From Sphingomonas sp. So64.6b (lineage in GTDB: Bacteria > Pseudomonadota > Alphaproteobacteria > Sphingomonadales > Sphingomonadaceae), in the NCBI RefSeq assembly GCF_014171475.1, contig NZ_CP048817.1, positions 1 to 64,000 of the forward strand: DNA of 64,000 bases, given 5' to 3'. Each line of letters starts with the position of its first letter. Position 1 is the first letter of the stretch. The translations under genes and the position numbers were made by a program. The notes under the pieces are model-generated. The model did no database searches. It saw nothing but the letters and a program-made list of their open reading frames with translations, and was not told where the DNA came from. Below are positions 8,867-17,776 of this stretch, piece by piece.

Positions 8867-9646
8867 TCACCGTTCCGCCACGGCGATGAGTGCCGTCGAG
8901 GGGATCGGTAGGGCCGGTCGATCACCGGTCATTCGCCTCACCTCGGCAATCACCGCCACCTTGTCCGAGTCGCTCAGGCTGGTCCAGTCAGGCGACATAC
9001 CGAACAGCGTGTCGGGCTCCTCGAGAGCCGCGACATCGAGCGTATAGTCATGGATCACGCTCTCGATCTGCGGATCGCGAAAGCCCGCCGCGACCAGTTC
9101 GCGGGCGAAATCCTCAGGATCGCTCATCGCTCGCACCGCCTCGGGCATTGCCATTCCCGCGCGCTCGGGGAACAGTTTTTGCCGAATCTGGCCAAGGAGC
9201 AGGAAAGTCGCTGCACCCCGGTCTTGCCAAGTCGCGACTATGCCGTATCCGCCAGGCCGCGTAACCCGCCGCATCTCGGCCAAGCCCTTGCGCCAATCGG
9301 GAAACATGATCACGCCAAAGATCGAGAAGACGGCGTCGAAACTCTCATCGGGCAGGTCGAGCGCCTGTCCGTTCATCACCCGCGTCTCGACATTGTTCAG
9401 CCCTGCAGCGGCCACGCGCGCCACCATACCGGGTGAAAAGTCGGTTGCCAGTACCTTCGCCCCGCTCCGCGCTGCCGCCAGTGCAAGCGCGCCTGTCCCG
9501 GTTGCCACGTCGAGCACATGACTTTCGGGCGTTAGCGCGACGCGCGCGAGCGCCGCCTCGGCAAAGCGGGCGGTGAAAGGATGCGCGGTTTGCTCGTAGT
9601 GGCTGGCCGCTGTGTCCCAGTGGTCTGGGTTTTCGAACTCTCGCAT
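8867..9646 (-). CDS. Class I SAM-dependent methyltransferase
   Basis: Rossmann-fold methyltransferase of the UbiE/Methyltransf_11 type; substrate unknown. The chosen start at 9646 (MREFENPDHWD) has gtggag about 8 nt upstream; an ATG at 9667 would add 7 residues. The product is 259 residues. Motif I is 'HVLDVATGTGALALAA' (about 45-60), followed by 'VLATDFSPGMV' and 'SFDAVFSIFGVIMF'. It is transcribed away from the Rrf2 regulator gene, with which it shares an 87-bp intergenic region. Being inside the conjugation module and on the opposite strand, the pair looks like inserted cargo. Confidence 0.85.
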   Translation of the reverse strand: MREFENPDHWDTAASHYEQTAHPFTARFAEAALARVALTPESHVLDVATGTGALALAAARSGAKVLATDFSPGMVARVAAAGLNNVETRVMNGQALDLPDESFDAVFSIFGVIMFPDWRKGLAEMRRVTRPGGYGIVATWQDRGAATFLLLGQIRQKLFPERAGMAMPEAVRAMSDPEDFARELVAAGFRDPQIESVIHDYTLDVAALEEPDTLFGMSPDWTSLSDSDKVAVIAEVRRMTGDRPALPIPSTALIAVAER

Positions 9647-9692
9647 TCTATCGACTCCACGAATCATGTAACTTTATGAGTATCATGATCGT

Positions 9693-9706
9693 ATGGGCTT
9701 GCCCAT
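9693..9706. promoter_or_regulatory. Palindrome in the methyltransferase/Rrf2 divergent promoter
   Basis: The perfect inverted repeat ATGGGC-TT-GCCCAT lies 27 bp upstream of the Rrf2 start and 46 bp upstream of the methyltransferase start. Rrf2 regulators commonly autoregulate from such a divergent promoter. The palindrome is seen; binding is inferred. Confidence 0.45.
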
Positions 9707-9733
9707 CGCTGGAGGGATGTGAAGGATCGAAAG

Positions 9734-10189
9734 ATGCAAAACGACAGCCGTCTTTCCCGGATGCTGCACGTGCTGCTCCATATGGCGCGGCATGAAGGGC
9801 ATATGACGTCGAATGCGATCGGCGCGATGCTCAGGACCAATCCGGTCGTGGTGCGTCGCACGATGGCCGGGCTGCGCGACGCGGGCTATGTTCACTCAGA
9901 CAAGGGTCATGGCGGTGGCTGGATTATCGCGTGTGATCTCGATCGCGTGTCGCTGCTCGACGTCCACCGAGCGGTCGGTGGCCCGAGAATATTCGCGATC
10001 GGCAACGAAAATTCCAACCCGGAATGCGCGGTCGAGCAGCTCGTCAACGAAGCGGTGGGAGATGCCTTGCGCGACGCCGAGGCACTGCTGGTCGAGCGGC
10101 TGGGCGCGGTCAGCCTCGGCGAACTCAGCCGGGGCTTTGACACACGCTGTGCTGCGGCTCTTAACGCGCCAGCTTCCCGGCATAGGTGA
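9734..10189 (+). CDS. Rrf2-family transcriptional regulator
   Basis: 151 residues from ATG 9734; an in-frame GTG at 9719 with ggaggg right next to it is less well spaced. The N-terminal winged helix reads 'SRMLHVLLHMARHEG', 'AMLRTNPVVVRRTMAGLRDAGYV' and 'KGHGGGWIIA'. The closely spaced cysteine cluster of IscR-type Rrf2 proteins is absent (cysteines are scattered at 'IIACDL', 'NPECAV' and 'DTRCAA'), so it resembles the YwnA-like group rather than an Fe-S sensor. It is divergent from the methyltransferase gene, its likely target. Confidence 0.85.
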   Translation: MQNDSRLSRMLHVLLHMARHEGHMTSNAIGAMLRTNPVVVRRTMAGLRDAGYVHSDKGHGGGWIIACDLDRVSLLDVHRAVGGPRIFAIGNENSNPECAVEQLVNEAVGDALRDAEALLVERLGAVSLGELSRGFDTRCAAALNAPASRHR

Positions 10190-10488
10190 AGCGATACTAA
10201 GCGCCGGACATTGGTGGCTGCGGTGCGTCCGCTCTTGGCACGAAACCTTTCTCGACACTACCTAGTTCTCGATGACTCGCAGCACCTCGGGCGGCGCACA
10301 CACCAGATCGATGGCCAAAATCTCGTTCGGTGACGTGCAAATAGTCAAGCGTTCCGCCGTTTCCTTGTATTACTACGCCACAGTACGACGACCACATGAT
10401 GGTTGTTGTCAGATCATAATTTCTACCTCTTCTACTCGTCCCCGATCCAGGGCCGCATTTCGCGGACCCACAAGAGAACGGGGACGAC
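10190..10488. other. Intergenic region upstream of trbB, no gene recognised
   Basis: 299 bp between the Rrf2 gene and trbB. No open frame here has convincing composition and I recognise no repeat. It must contain the ribosome-binding site, and probably the promoter, for trbB because the insertion separates trbB from the upstream transfer genes. No clear -35/-10 pair could be assigned. Confidence 0.4.
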
Positions 10489-11472
10489 GTGGCGGCCACT
10501 CATCAGAAATCGGAGGCGATCCTTCGCGGTGCGCGCATGCTGCGCACCGCGCTCGGCCCCGCAATCGCCCGGTTTCTGGAAGACCCAGCGATCGTCGAGG
10601 TGATGCTCAACCCCGATGGGCGGCTCTGGGTCGACCGACTTTCCGAAGGGCTTTCCGATACGGGTGAGCTGCTGTCGCCGTCGGACGGCGAGCGGATCAT
10701 CCGCCTGGTAGCCCACCATGTCGGCGCCGAGGTTCATCCCGGCGCCCCGCGTGTCTCGGCCGAGCTGCCGGAGACGGGGGAGCGGTTCGAGGGGCTTCTG
10801 CCGCCCGTCGTTTCCGCGCCGGCCTTCGCGATCCGCAAGCCCGCCGTCGCCGTATTCACGCTAGAGGACTACGTCGCCGCCGGGATCATGGTCGCCGATC
10901 AGGCCGAGACCTTGCGCAAGGCCGTCACTGAGCGGCGTAACATCCTCGTCGCCGGCGGCACCTCGACCGGCAAGACCACCCTCACCAATGCGCTGCTGGC
11001 CGAAGTCGCGAAGACCTCGGATCGTGTCGTCCTGATCGAGGACACCCGCGAGCTGCAATGCGCCGCGCCCAATCTCGTCGCCATGCGCACCAAGGACGGC
11101 GTCGCCTCGCTCTCCGATCTCGTCCGCTCCTCGCTCCGACTGCGCCCCGATCGCATCCCGATCGGCGAGGTGCGCGGAGCGGAGGCGCTCGACCTGCTGA
11201 AGGCCTGGGGCACCGGCCATCCCGGCGGCGTCGGAACGATCCACGCCGGCACCGCGATCGGCGCCCTGCGTCGCATGGAACAGCTCATCCAGGAAGCCGT
11301 CGTCACCGTCCCGCGCGCACTGATCGCCGAGACCATTGATCTCGTCGCCGTGCTGTCCGGCCGAGGCGCGTCGCGCAGCCTCACCGAACTAGCCCGCATC
11401 GAGGGTCTCGGCCCCGACGGCGACTACCGCGTCACCCCCGCAAGCCAGCCCATCACAGGAGACCTGTCATGA
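10489..11472 (+). CDS. trbB: TrbB, VirB11-like traffic ATPase
   Basis: Hexameric ATPase of the conjugative type IV secretion system, acting at the inner face of the cytoplasmic membrane. 327 residues from a GTG start. The Walker A motif '[10 protein letters not shown]' spans residues 155-164; the downstream '[10 protein letters not shown]' and '[20 protein letters not shown]' are the Asp and His-box-type motifs of the family. Its stop overlaps the trbC start (ATGA), opening the chain of overlapping trb genes. Confidence 0.94.
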   Translation: MAATHQKSEAILRGARMLRTALGPAIARFLEDPAIVEVMLNPDGRLWVDRLSEGLSDTGELLSPSDGERIIRLVAHHVGAEVHPGAPRVSAELPETGERFEGLLPPVVSAPAFAIRKPAVAVFTLEDYVAAGIMVADQAETLRKAVTERRNILVAGGTSTGKTTLTNALLAEVAKTSDRVVLIEDTRELQCAAPNLVAMRTKDGVASLSDLVRSSLRLRPDRIPIGEVRGAEALDLLKAWGTGHPGGVGTIHAGTAIGALRRMEQLIQEAVVTVPRALIAETIDLVAVLSGRGASRSLTELARIEGLGPDGDYRVTPASQPITGDLS

Positions 11473-11801
11473 TCAAGCATGCCCTGCGCATCCGCCGACA
11501 CATCGCCACCACGGTATCCGTTACCTTTCTCACGCTGGCGCTCGCCCCCGCTGCCTATGCCACCGGATCCTCAATGCCGTGGGAAGCGCCACTGCAGAAG
11601 ATTCTCGAATCGATCGAGGGGCCGGTCGCCAAGATCATCGCCGTAATGATCATCATCATCACCGGCCTGACCCTCGCCTTCGGCGACACGTCGGGGGGCG
11701 CCCGCAAGCTGATCCAGATCGTCTTCGGCCTGTCGATCGCCTTCGCCGCGTCGAGCTTCTTCCTGTCGTTCTTCTCGTTCGGCGGCGGGGCGCTCGTCTG
11801 A
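11469..11801 (+). CDS. trbC: TrbC, conjugative pilin precursor
   Basis: 110-residue VirB2-like pilin. A long N-terminal signal ends near 'LAPAAYATG' (about residue 35), followed by two hydrophobic segments (about 54-75 and 83-105). In RP4-type systems the homologue is processed and cyclised by TraF, whose gene is present upstream. The stop overlaps trbD (TGATG). Confidence 0.9.
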   Translation: MIKHALRIRRHIATTVSVTFLTLALAPAAYATGSSMPWEAPLQKILESIEGPVAKIIAVMIIIITGLTLAFGDTSGGARKLIQIVFGLSIAFAASSFFLSFFSFGGGALV

Positions 11802-12082
11802 TGGCCGACGGCGCGGATCATGGCGGCGAGTTGCCGGGCTTTTCGGTGCCGGTCCACCGGGCGCTGACCGAGCACATCCTGCTCGGCGGCGCCCCGCGCT
11901 CGCTCGCCATCCTTAACGGAACGCTGGCGGCCGCGCTCGGCCTCGGCCTGCGTCTCTGGCTGGTCGGCCTCGGTCTCTGGGCCGTGGGGCATTTCGCGGC
12001 CGTCTGGGCGGCCAAGCGCGATCCGCAGTTCGTCGACGTCGTGCGCAAGCATTTGCGCATCCCCGGTCACCTGTCGGTCTGA
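11801..12082 (+). CDS. trbD: TrbD, VirB3-like inner-membrane protein
   Basis: 93 residues from ATG 11801, which shares one base with the trbC stop. 'FSVPVHRALTEHILLGGAPR' at the N-terminus is the family signature, followed by one or two hydrophobic segments (about 36-68). VirB3-like proteins work with the VirB4 ATPase, here TrbE, encoded 12 bp downstream. A longer frame beginning at 11579 is only trbC read out of frame. Confidence 0.9.
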   Translation: MADGADHGGELPGFSVPVHRALTEHILLGGAPRSLAILNGTLAAALGLGLRLWLVGLGLWAVGHFAAVWAAKRDPQFVDVVRKHLRIPGHLSV

Positions 12083-12094
12083 GGAGCGACCCCG

Positions 12095-14551
12095 ATGATG
12101 AACCTCGCCGAATATCGCAACCGCAACACCCGCCTTGCCGACTTCCTCCCCTGGGTCGCGCTGGTCGGCGAAGGCATCGTGCTGAACAAGGACGGCAGCC
12201 TGCAGCGCACCGCGCGCTTCCGCGGTCCCGATCTCGACAGCGCCGTTCCGGCCGAACTGGTCGCCGTCGCCGGCCGGCTCAACAATGCCTTCCGTCGCCT
12301 CGGCTCCGGCTGGGCGATCTTCGTCGAGGCGCAACGCCATGGCGCCGCGACCTATCCCGCCAGCATGTTCGCTGACAGCGCGTCCGCGCTGGTCGACACC
12401 GAACGCAAGGCCGACTTCGAGGAAGCCGGCGCACATTTCGAATCCAGCTACTTTCTGACCTTCCTCTATCTGCCGCCGGCCGAAGATGCGGCACGGGCCG
12501 AAACCTGGCTTTACGAGGGCCGCGATCATGCCGGCGTCGACGCGCATGAGATCCTGCGCGGCTTCGCCGACCGCACCGATCGCATCCTCCAGCTCATCGA
12601 CGCCTTCATGCCGGAATGCGCCTGGCTCGATGACGGCGAGACGCTGACCTACCTGCACTCGACCGTCTCGACGAAGCGGCATCGCGTCCGTGTCCCAGAG
12701 ACGCCGATGTATCTCGACGCGCTACTGGCTGATCAGCCCTTGACCGGCGGCCTGGAACCCAGGCTTGGCGATGCGCATCTGCGCATCCTCACCATCGTCG
12801 GCTTCCCGACTGCAACGACGCCCGGCATCCTCGACGAACTGAACCGGCTCGCCTTTCCCTATCGCTGGTCGACGCGCGCAGTGCTGCTCGACAAGACCGA
12901 CGCCACCAAGTTGCTGACCAAGATCAGGCGGCAGTGGTTCGCCAAGCGCAAGTCGATCGCCGCCATCCTCAAGGAGGTAATGACCAACGAAGCCTCGGCG
13001 TTGGTCGACACCGATGCGGCCAACAAGGCCGCCGATGCTGACATGGCGTTGCAGGAGCTGGGCGCCGACTATGCCGGTCAGGCCTATGTGACGGCGACGA
13101 TCACCGTCTGGGACGATGACCCCCGCATCGCCGCCGAAAAGCTGCGGATGGTCGAGAAGGTCATCCAAGGCCGCGACTTCACCGCGATGCCCGAGACCAT
13201 CAACGCCGTGGATGCCTGGCTCGGCTCGCTGCCCGGTCATGTCTACGCCAACGTCCGGCAACCGCCGATCAACACATTGAATCTCGCCCATATGATCCCG
13301 CTGTCGGCGGTGTGGGCGGGCGAGGTGCGGGACGAGCATTTTGCGGCGCCCCCGCTGCTGTTCGGCAAGACCGAAGGCTCGACCCCGTTCCGGCTTTCCA
13401 TCCATGTCGGCGACGTCGGCCATACGCTGATCGTCGGTCCGACCGGCGCTGGCAAGTCCGTGCTGCTGGCGTTGATGGCGCTCCAGTTCCGGCGTTATCC
13501 GCAAAGCCAGGTCTTTGCCTTCGACTTCGGCGGATCGATCCGTGCCGCGGCCCTCGCCATGCGCGGCGACTGGCACGACCTCGGCGGCGGGCTCACCGAA
13601 GGGTCGGATGACAGCGTGGCGCTTCAGCCGCTGGCACGCATCGACGATGTCGCGGAACGAGCATGGGCTTCCGACTGGCTGGTCGCGATCCTGGCTCGCG
13701 AGAGCGTGCCGGTCACACCCGAGGTCAAGGAGCACCTCTGGTCGGCGTTGTCTTCGCTGGCATCCGCCCCGATCAACGAGCGTACGTTGACGGGTCTGTC
13801 CGTGCTGCTTCAGTCCAACGATCTGAAACAGGCGCTGCGGCCCTATTGCGTCGGCGGCCCCTATGGCCGGCTGCTCGATGCCGAGGCCGAGCATCTGGGT
13901 GAAGCCAATGTTCAGGTCTTCGAGACCGAAGGGCTGATCGGCACCGGCGCCGCTGCCGCCGTGCTTGCCTATCTCTTTCACCGCATCGAGGATCGCCTCG
14001 ACGGTCGCCCGACGCTGTTGATCGTCGACGAGGGTTGGCTCGCTCTCGACGACGAGGGTTTCGCCGGCCAGCTCCGCGAATGGTTGAAGACGCTGCGCAA
14101 GAAGAACGCCAGCGTCATCTTCGCAACGCAGTCGCTTTCCGACATTGACGGCTCGGCAATCGCGCCCGCCATCATCGAAAGCTGCCTGACCCGTATCCTG
14201 CTCCCGAACGAGCGCGCGATCGAGCCGCAGATCACCGCCATCTATCGCCGCTTCGGCCTCAACGATCGGCAAATCGAGATCCTCGCGCGGGCGATGCCCA
14301 AGCGTGACTATTACTGCCAGTCCCGCCGCGGCAACCGCCTGTTCGAGCTAGGCCTGTCCGACGTTGCGCTGGCACTCTGCGCCGCGTCCTCGAAGCAGCA
14401 CCAGGCGCTGATCGCCGCGGTCCACGCGCGCAGCGGCACGGACGGGTTCCTTGCCGAATGGCTTGCCGAGAACCGTCTCGCCTGGGCCGCCGACCTCATC
14501 GCCGACCTTACCAACGTCACCCCCCAAGCCGATCAGGAGGCACACCCATGA
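12095..14551 (+). CDS. trbE: TrbE, VirB4-like conjugation ATPase
   Basis: Large ATPase that powers pilus assembly and substrate transfer. The product is 818 residues, normal for TrbE. 'MMNLAEYRNRNTRLADFLPW' is the expected N-terminus. The Walker A motif 'VGPTGAGKSV' lies near residue 448, the Walker B 'LLIVDEGWLALDDEGF' near 641, and 'SVIFATQSLSDI' about 30 residues later. ATG 12098 is an equally possible start. The stop overlaps the trbJ start (ATGA). Confidence 0.95.
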   Translation: MMNLAEYRNRNTRLADFLPWVALVGEGIVLNKDGSLQRTARFRGPDLDSAVPAELVAVAGRLNNAFRRLGSGWAIFVEAQRHGAATYPASMFADSASALVDTERKADFEEAGAHFESSYFLTFLYLPPAEDAARAETWLYEGRDHAGVDAHEILRGFADRTDRILQLIDAFMPECAWLDDGETLTYLHSTVSTKRHRVRVPETPMYLDALLADQPLTGGLEPRLGDAHLRILTIVGFPTATTPGILDELNRLAFPYRWSTRAVLLDKTDATKLLTKIRRQWFAKRKSIAAILKEVMTNEASALVDTDAANKAADADMALQELGADYAGQAYVTATITVWDDDPRIAAEKLRMVEKVIQGRDFTAMPETINAVDAWLGSLPGHVYANVRQPPINTLNLAHMIPLSAVWAGEVRDEHFAAPPLLFGKTEGSTPFRLSIHVGDVGHTLIVGPTGAGKSVLLALMALQFRRYPQSQVFAFDFGGSIRAAALAMRGDWHDLGGGLTEGSDDSVALQPLARIDDVAERAWASDWLVAILARESVPVTPEVKEHLWSALSSLASAPINERTLTGLSVLLQSNDLKQALRPYCVGGPYGRLLDAEAEHLGEANVQVFETEGLIGTGAAAAVLAYLFHRIEDRLDGRPTLLIVDEGWLALDDEGFAGQLREWLKTLRKKNASVIFATQSLSDIDGSAIAPAIIESCLTRILLPNERAIEPQITAIYRRFGLNDRQIEILARAMPKRDYYCQSRRGNRLFELGLSDVALALCAASSKQHQALIAAVHARSGTDGFLAEWLAENRLAWAADLIADLTNVTPQADQEAHP

Positions 14552-15324
14552 CCCGTTCCGTTCGTTCCCACTCGCGCGCGCTGCGCATGACAGCCGCGCT
14601 GCTCACCGCGTCCGTTTCCACGATCCCTTTTCTGTCGGCACCCGCGCACGCGCAGTTCGGAGGGATCGTCTACGATCCGACGAACTACGCCCAGAATCTG
14701 CTTACCGCCACGCGGGCGCTTCAGCAGATCAACAATCAAATCACCTCGCTCCAGAACGAAGCTACCGGTCTGATCAATCAGGCGCGTAATCTTACAAGCC
14801 TTCCATTCTCGTCTCTCCAGCAGCTTCAGCAGTCCGTCCAGCGCACTCAGCAGCTTCTCGGCGAGGCGCAGCGCATCGCCTACAATGTCCAGAATATCGA
14901 CCAGGCGTTCCGCACGACCTACGGCAATGCGTCGATGTCGGCCTCGGATCAGCAGCTTGTCGCCGGCGCGCGCGACCGCTGGCAGAACACCATCGGCGGC
15001 CTGCAAGACGCCATGCGTGTCCAGGCCGGTGTTGTCGGCAACATCGACACGAACCGGACTCAGATGTCGGCGCTGGTCGGTCAGAGCCAGGGCGCGACAG
15101 GCGCGCTGCAAGCCACACAGGCCGGCAATCAGCTCCTCGCCCTGCAGGCGCAGCAGCTCGCCGATCTCACCGCCGTCGTCGCCGCCAATGGTCGGGCACA
15201 GAACCTTTCCGAAGCGGAACGCGCCGCCGCGGCCGAACAGGGCCGTGAACAGCGCCGCCGCTTCCTGACGCCGGGCACAGGCTATCAGCCCGGCAATGCC
15301 CGCATGTTCCCGAACGGCAATTGA
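14548..15324 (+). CDS. trbJ: TrbJ, VirB5-like periplasmic protein
   Basis: 258 residues from ATG 14548, preceded by aggaggc. The signal peptide ends near 'LSAPAHAQ' (about residue 36). The mature protein is helical and Gln-rich: 'IVYDPTNYAQNLLTATRALQ', then 'QITSLQNEATGLINQARNL'. VirB5-like proteins sit at the pilus tip or periplasmic channel. The frame can be read further upstream, but that part is trbE out of frame. Confidence 0.9.
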   Translation: MTRSVRSHSRALRMTAALLTASVSTIPFLSAPAHAQFGGIVYDPTNYAQNLLTATRALQQINNQITSLQNEATGLINQARNLTSLPFSSLQQLQQSVQRTQQLLGEAQRIAYNVQNIDQAFRTTYGNASMSASDQQLVAGARDRWQNTIGGLQDAMRVQAGVVGNIDTNRTQMSALVGQSQGATGALQATQAGNQLLALQAQQLADLTAVVAANGRAQNLSEAERAAAAEQGREQRRRFLTPGTGYQPGNARMFPNGN

Positions 15325-15328
15325 GAGC

Positions 15329-15724
15329 ATGGCAATGGACGGCAAGATGCTCGCCCGGCTTGGCGCCGTCGTGTTCGTGGCGGTCGCGATCACCGCGACC
15401 GCGATCGAGATGAACCGGAAAGAGGAAGCGCCCGAGGCGTGGCCTTCCGGCCGGATCACCCAGGCGCAGGCTGATCCGCTGCGCGATGAGTTGATCCGCT
15501 GCCAGTTCCTCGGCGAAGCCGGTCCGCGCGATCCGGCCTGCCTGCGCGCCTGGGCGGAGAACCGCAACCGCTTCCTCGCACCCGGCGCGCGACCTGCCGA
15601 GCGCCTACCGGACATGCCACCAGCGCCGCGGGACAATGCCACCGCCCAACCGAACCGCACCGATCAGCCGGCCGTCGAGCCCGCCACGCCGATCGCGCCA
15701 CCGCAGATCGACGAAGCGAGATAA
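15329..15724 (+). CDS. TrbK-type putative entry-exclusion protein
   Basis: 131 residues, with a short cytoplasmic start, one membrane segment (about 8-24) and a Pro-rich tail. It contains 'ELIRCQFLGEAGPRDPACLRAWAENRNRF', given here only as the pair of cysteines near residues 60 and 73. This matches the protein usually annotated as TrbK-alt between trbJ and trbL in such modules. ATG 15335 is an alternative start. An entry-exclusion role is by position and analogy only. Confidence 0.72.
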   Translation: MAMDGKMLARLGAVVFVAVAITATAIEMNRKEEAPEAWPSGRITQAQADPLRDELIRCQFLGEAGPRDPACLRAWAENRNRFLAPGARPAERLPDMPPAPRDNATAQPNRTDQPAVEPATPIAPPQIDEAR

Positions 15725-15728
15725 CATC

Positions 15729-17093
15729 ATGGGCGGCACCGGCGTCATCGACCATTTCCTCGAGGTCTTCACCCGTTACATCGATAGCGGCTTCGGCCTG
15801 CTCAGCGGCGAAGTCGCGTTCATCGCCACCACGCTGATCGTCATCGATGTGACGCTGGCGGCGCTGTTCTGGTCATGGGGCGCCGACGATGACATTCTGG
15901 CCCGCCTGGTCAAGAAGACGCTGTTCGTAGGCGTTTTCGCCTACATCATCGGCAACTGGAACAACCTCGCCCGCATCATCTTCGAAAGTTTCGCCGGCCT
16001 CGGCCTGAAGGCCAGCGGCACCAGCTTCACGACGGCTGATCTTCTGCGCCCAGGCAAGGTCGCGCAGACCGGATTAGACGCCGGCCGCCCACTGCTGGAC
16101 TCGATCTCCGGGCTGATGGGCTATTGGTCGTTCTTCGAGAACTTCATCCAGATCGCCTGCATGTTCCTCGCCTGGGGGTTGGTGCTGCTCGCCTTCTTCA
16201 TCCTCGCCATCCAGCTCTTCGTCACGCTCATCGAATTCAAACTGACGACACTCGCTGGCTTCGTGCTGATCCCCTTCGGCCTTTTCGGCAAATCGGCCTT
16301 CATGGCCGAGCGCGTGCTGGGCAACGTCATCTCCTCCGGCATCAAGGTGCTGGTTCTGGCCGTGATCATCGGCATCGGCTCGACGCTTTTCTCCGAATTC
16401 ACGTCCGGCTTCGGCGGCGCAACGCCGACGATCGACGAAGCGATGGCGATCGTGCTCGCCGCCCTGTCGCTGCTCGGCCTCGGCATCTTCGGTCCCGGCA
16501 TTGCCAGCGGCATCGTCTCTGGCGGCCCGCAGCTCAGCGCTGGCGCCGCGGTCGGCACCGGCCTCGCCGCAGGCGGCATGGTCGCGCTCGGCGCTGGCGC
16601 CGTCGGCGTCGCCGCCTCCGGTGGCGCGGCCCTGGCCGGAGGTGCTGCCGCCGCCGCTCGTGGCGGCGCGGCAATCGCTGGCGGCGCGTCCACCGCCTAC
16701 AGCCTTGGCGCAGCCGGCCAATCCGGCGCCGCCGGCGTCGCATCCGGGCTCGGTGGTGTTGCCCGCGCTGGTGGGAGCGCGGCCGTCTCACCACTTCGGA
16801 GAGCCGCATCCCGCGCCGCCGAAAGCATGAAATCCAGCTTCAACGCTGGCGGCAAGGCCGCGTTCGAGGCGACCGGCGGCTCTTCCACCATGGGCTCGAT
16901 CGGCGGTGACACCGCCGGTGACGGCCCCGCTTCCGCCGGTTCCCCGAACGCTGGCGACCCGCCCGCCTGGGCGCAGCGCATGCGCCGCTCGCAGAGCATG
17001 ACCCATGCCGTGCAGGCCACGGCCCACGCCGTCCGCTCCGGCGACGCCCATGGCGGCGGCTCTTCCGTCAATCTTTCCGAAGGTGATCGCTGA
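15729..17093 (+). CDS. trbL: TrbL, VirB6-like polytopic channel protein
   Basis: 454 residues from ATG 15729 (MGGTGVIDHFLEVFTRYIDS). Five or six hydrophobic segments fill residues 25-260. The C-terminal 200 residues are low-complexity Ala/Gly/Ser-rich, which is normal for TrbL. It forms the inner-membrane part of the translocation channel. It begins 4 bp after the TrbK-type gene and its stop overlaps trbF by one base. Confidence 0.93.
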   Translation: MGGTGVIDHFLEVFTRYIDSGFGLLSGEVAFIATTLIVIDVTLAALFWSWGADDDILARLVKKTLFVGVFAYIIGNWNNLARIIFESFAGLGLKASGTSFTTADLLRPGKVAQTGLDAGRPLLDSISGLMGYWSFFENFIQIACMFLAWGLVLLAFFILAIQLFVTLIEFKLTTLAGFVLIPFGLFGKSAFMAERVLGNVISSGIKVLVLAVIIGIGSTLFSEFTSGFGGATPTIDEAMAIVLAALSLLGLGIFGPGIASGIVSGGPQLSAGAAVGTGLAAGGMVALGAGAVGVAASGGAALAGGAAAAARGGAAIAGGASTAYSLGAAGQSGAAGVASGLGGVARAGGSAAVSPLRRAASRAAESMKSSFNAGGKAAFEATGGSSTMGSIGGDTAGDGPASAGSPNAGDPPAWAQRMRRSQSMTHAVQATAHAVRSGDAHGGGSSVNLSEGDR

Positions 17094-17776
17094 TGTTCAA
17101 ACGACCCTCCACACATTACGGCAAAGCCGCCGAGCCCGAGACGCCGTACCAGCGCGCCGCCCAGGTCTGGGACGAGCGCATCGGGGCTTCACGCGTTCAG
17201 GCGAAGAACTGGCGGATGATGGCCTTCGGCTCGCTGATCCTGTCGGCCGGGTTTGCCACCGCGCTCGTCGTGCAGTCGGCACGGGGCACGATCGTGCCAT
17301 GGGTCGTGCAGGTGGATCGGCTTGGCCAGGCTCAGGCGGTCGCGCCCGCCGTTGCCGACTACCGGCCGACCGATCCCCAGATCGCTTTCCACCTCGCGCG
17401 CTTCATCGAGCAGGTCCGCTCGATCCCGTCAGACGCGATTATCGTCCGCCAGAACTGGCTGCGCGCCTATGACTTCACGACCGATCGCGGGGCGATGGCG
17501 CTGAATGACTATGCACGTTCGAACGACCCCTTCACCAAGGTCGGCCGCCAGCAGGTCGCCATCGACGTCTCCAGCGTCATCCGCGCTTCGCCCGACAGCT
17601 TCCGCGTCGCCTGGGTCGAGCGCCGCTATGAGAACGGGCAGATCGCCGAAACCACGCGCTGGACCGCGATCCTGACGATCGTGGTGCAGATCCCGCGCAA
17701 CGCCGACCGGCTCAGGGCGAATCCGCTCGGCATCTATGTCAACGCCATCAACTGGTCACGGGAGCTTGGGCAATGA
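17093..17776 (+). CDS. trbF: TrbF, VirB8-like protein
   Basis: Bitopic inner-membrane scaffold protein, 227 residues. A cytoplasmic N-terminus ('TPYQRAAQVWDERIGASRVQ') precedes one membrane helix (about 42-62) and the periplasmic VirB8 fold, with 'DPQIAFHLARFIEQVRSI' and 'FRVAWVERRYENGQ'. The stop overlaps trbG (ATGA), so the two are translationally coupled. Confidence 0.93.
   Translation: MFKRPSTHYGKAAEPETPYQRAAQVWDERIGASRVQAKNWRMMAFGSLILSAGFATALVVQSARGTIVPWVVQVDRLGQAQAVAPAVADYRPTDPQIAFHLARFIEQVRSIPSDAIIVRQNWLRAYDFTTDRGAMALNDYARSNDPFTKVGRQQVAIDVSSVIRASPDSFRVAWVERRYENGQIAETTRWTAILTIVVQIPRNADRLRANPLGIYVNAINWSRELGQ

Noticed and set aside
12722..14272. Minus-strand open frame of 516 codons inside trbE
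   Set aside because: The + strand encodes an unmistakable VirB4 ATPase; the antisense product has no recognisable motif.
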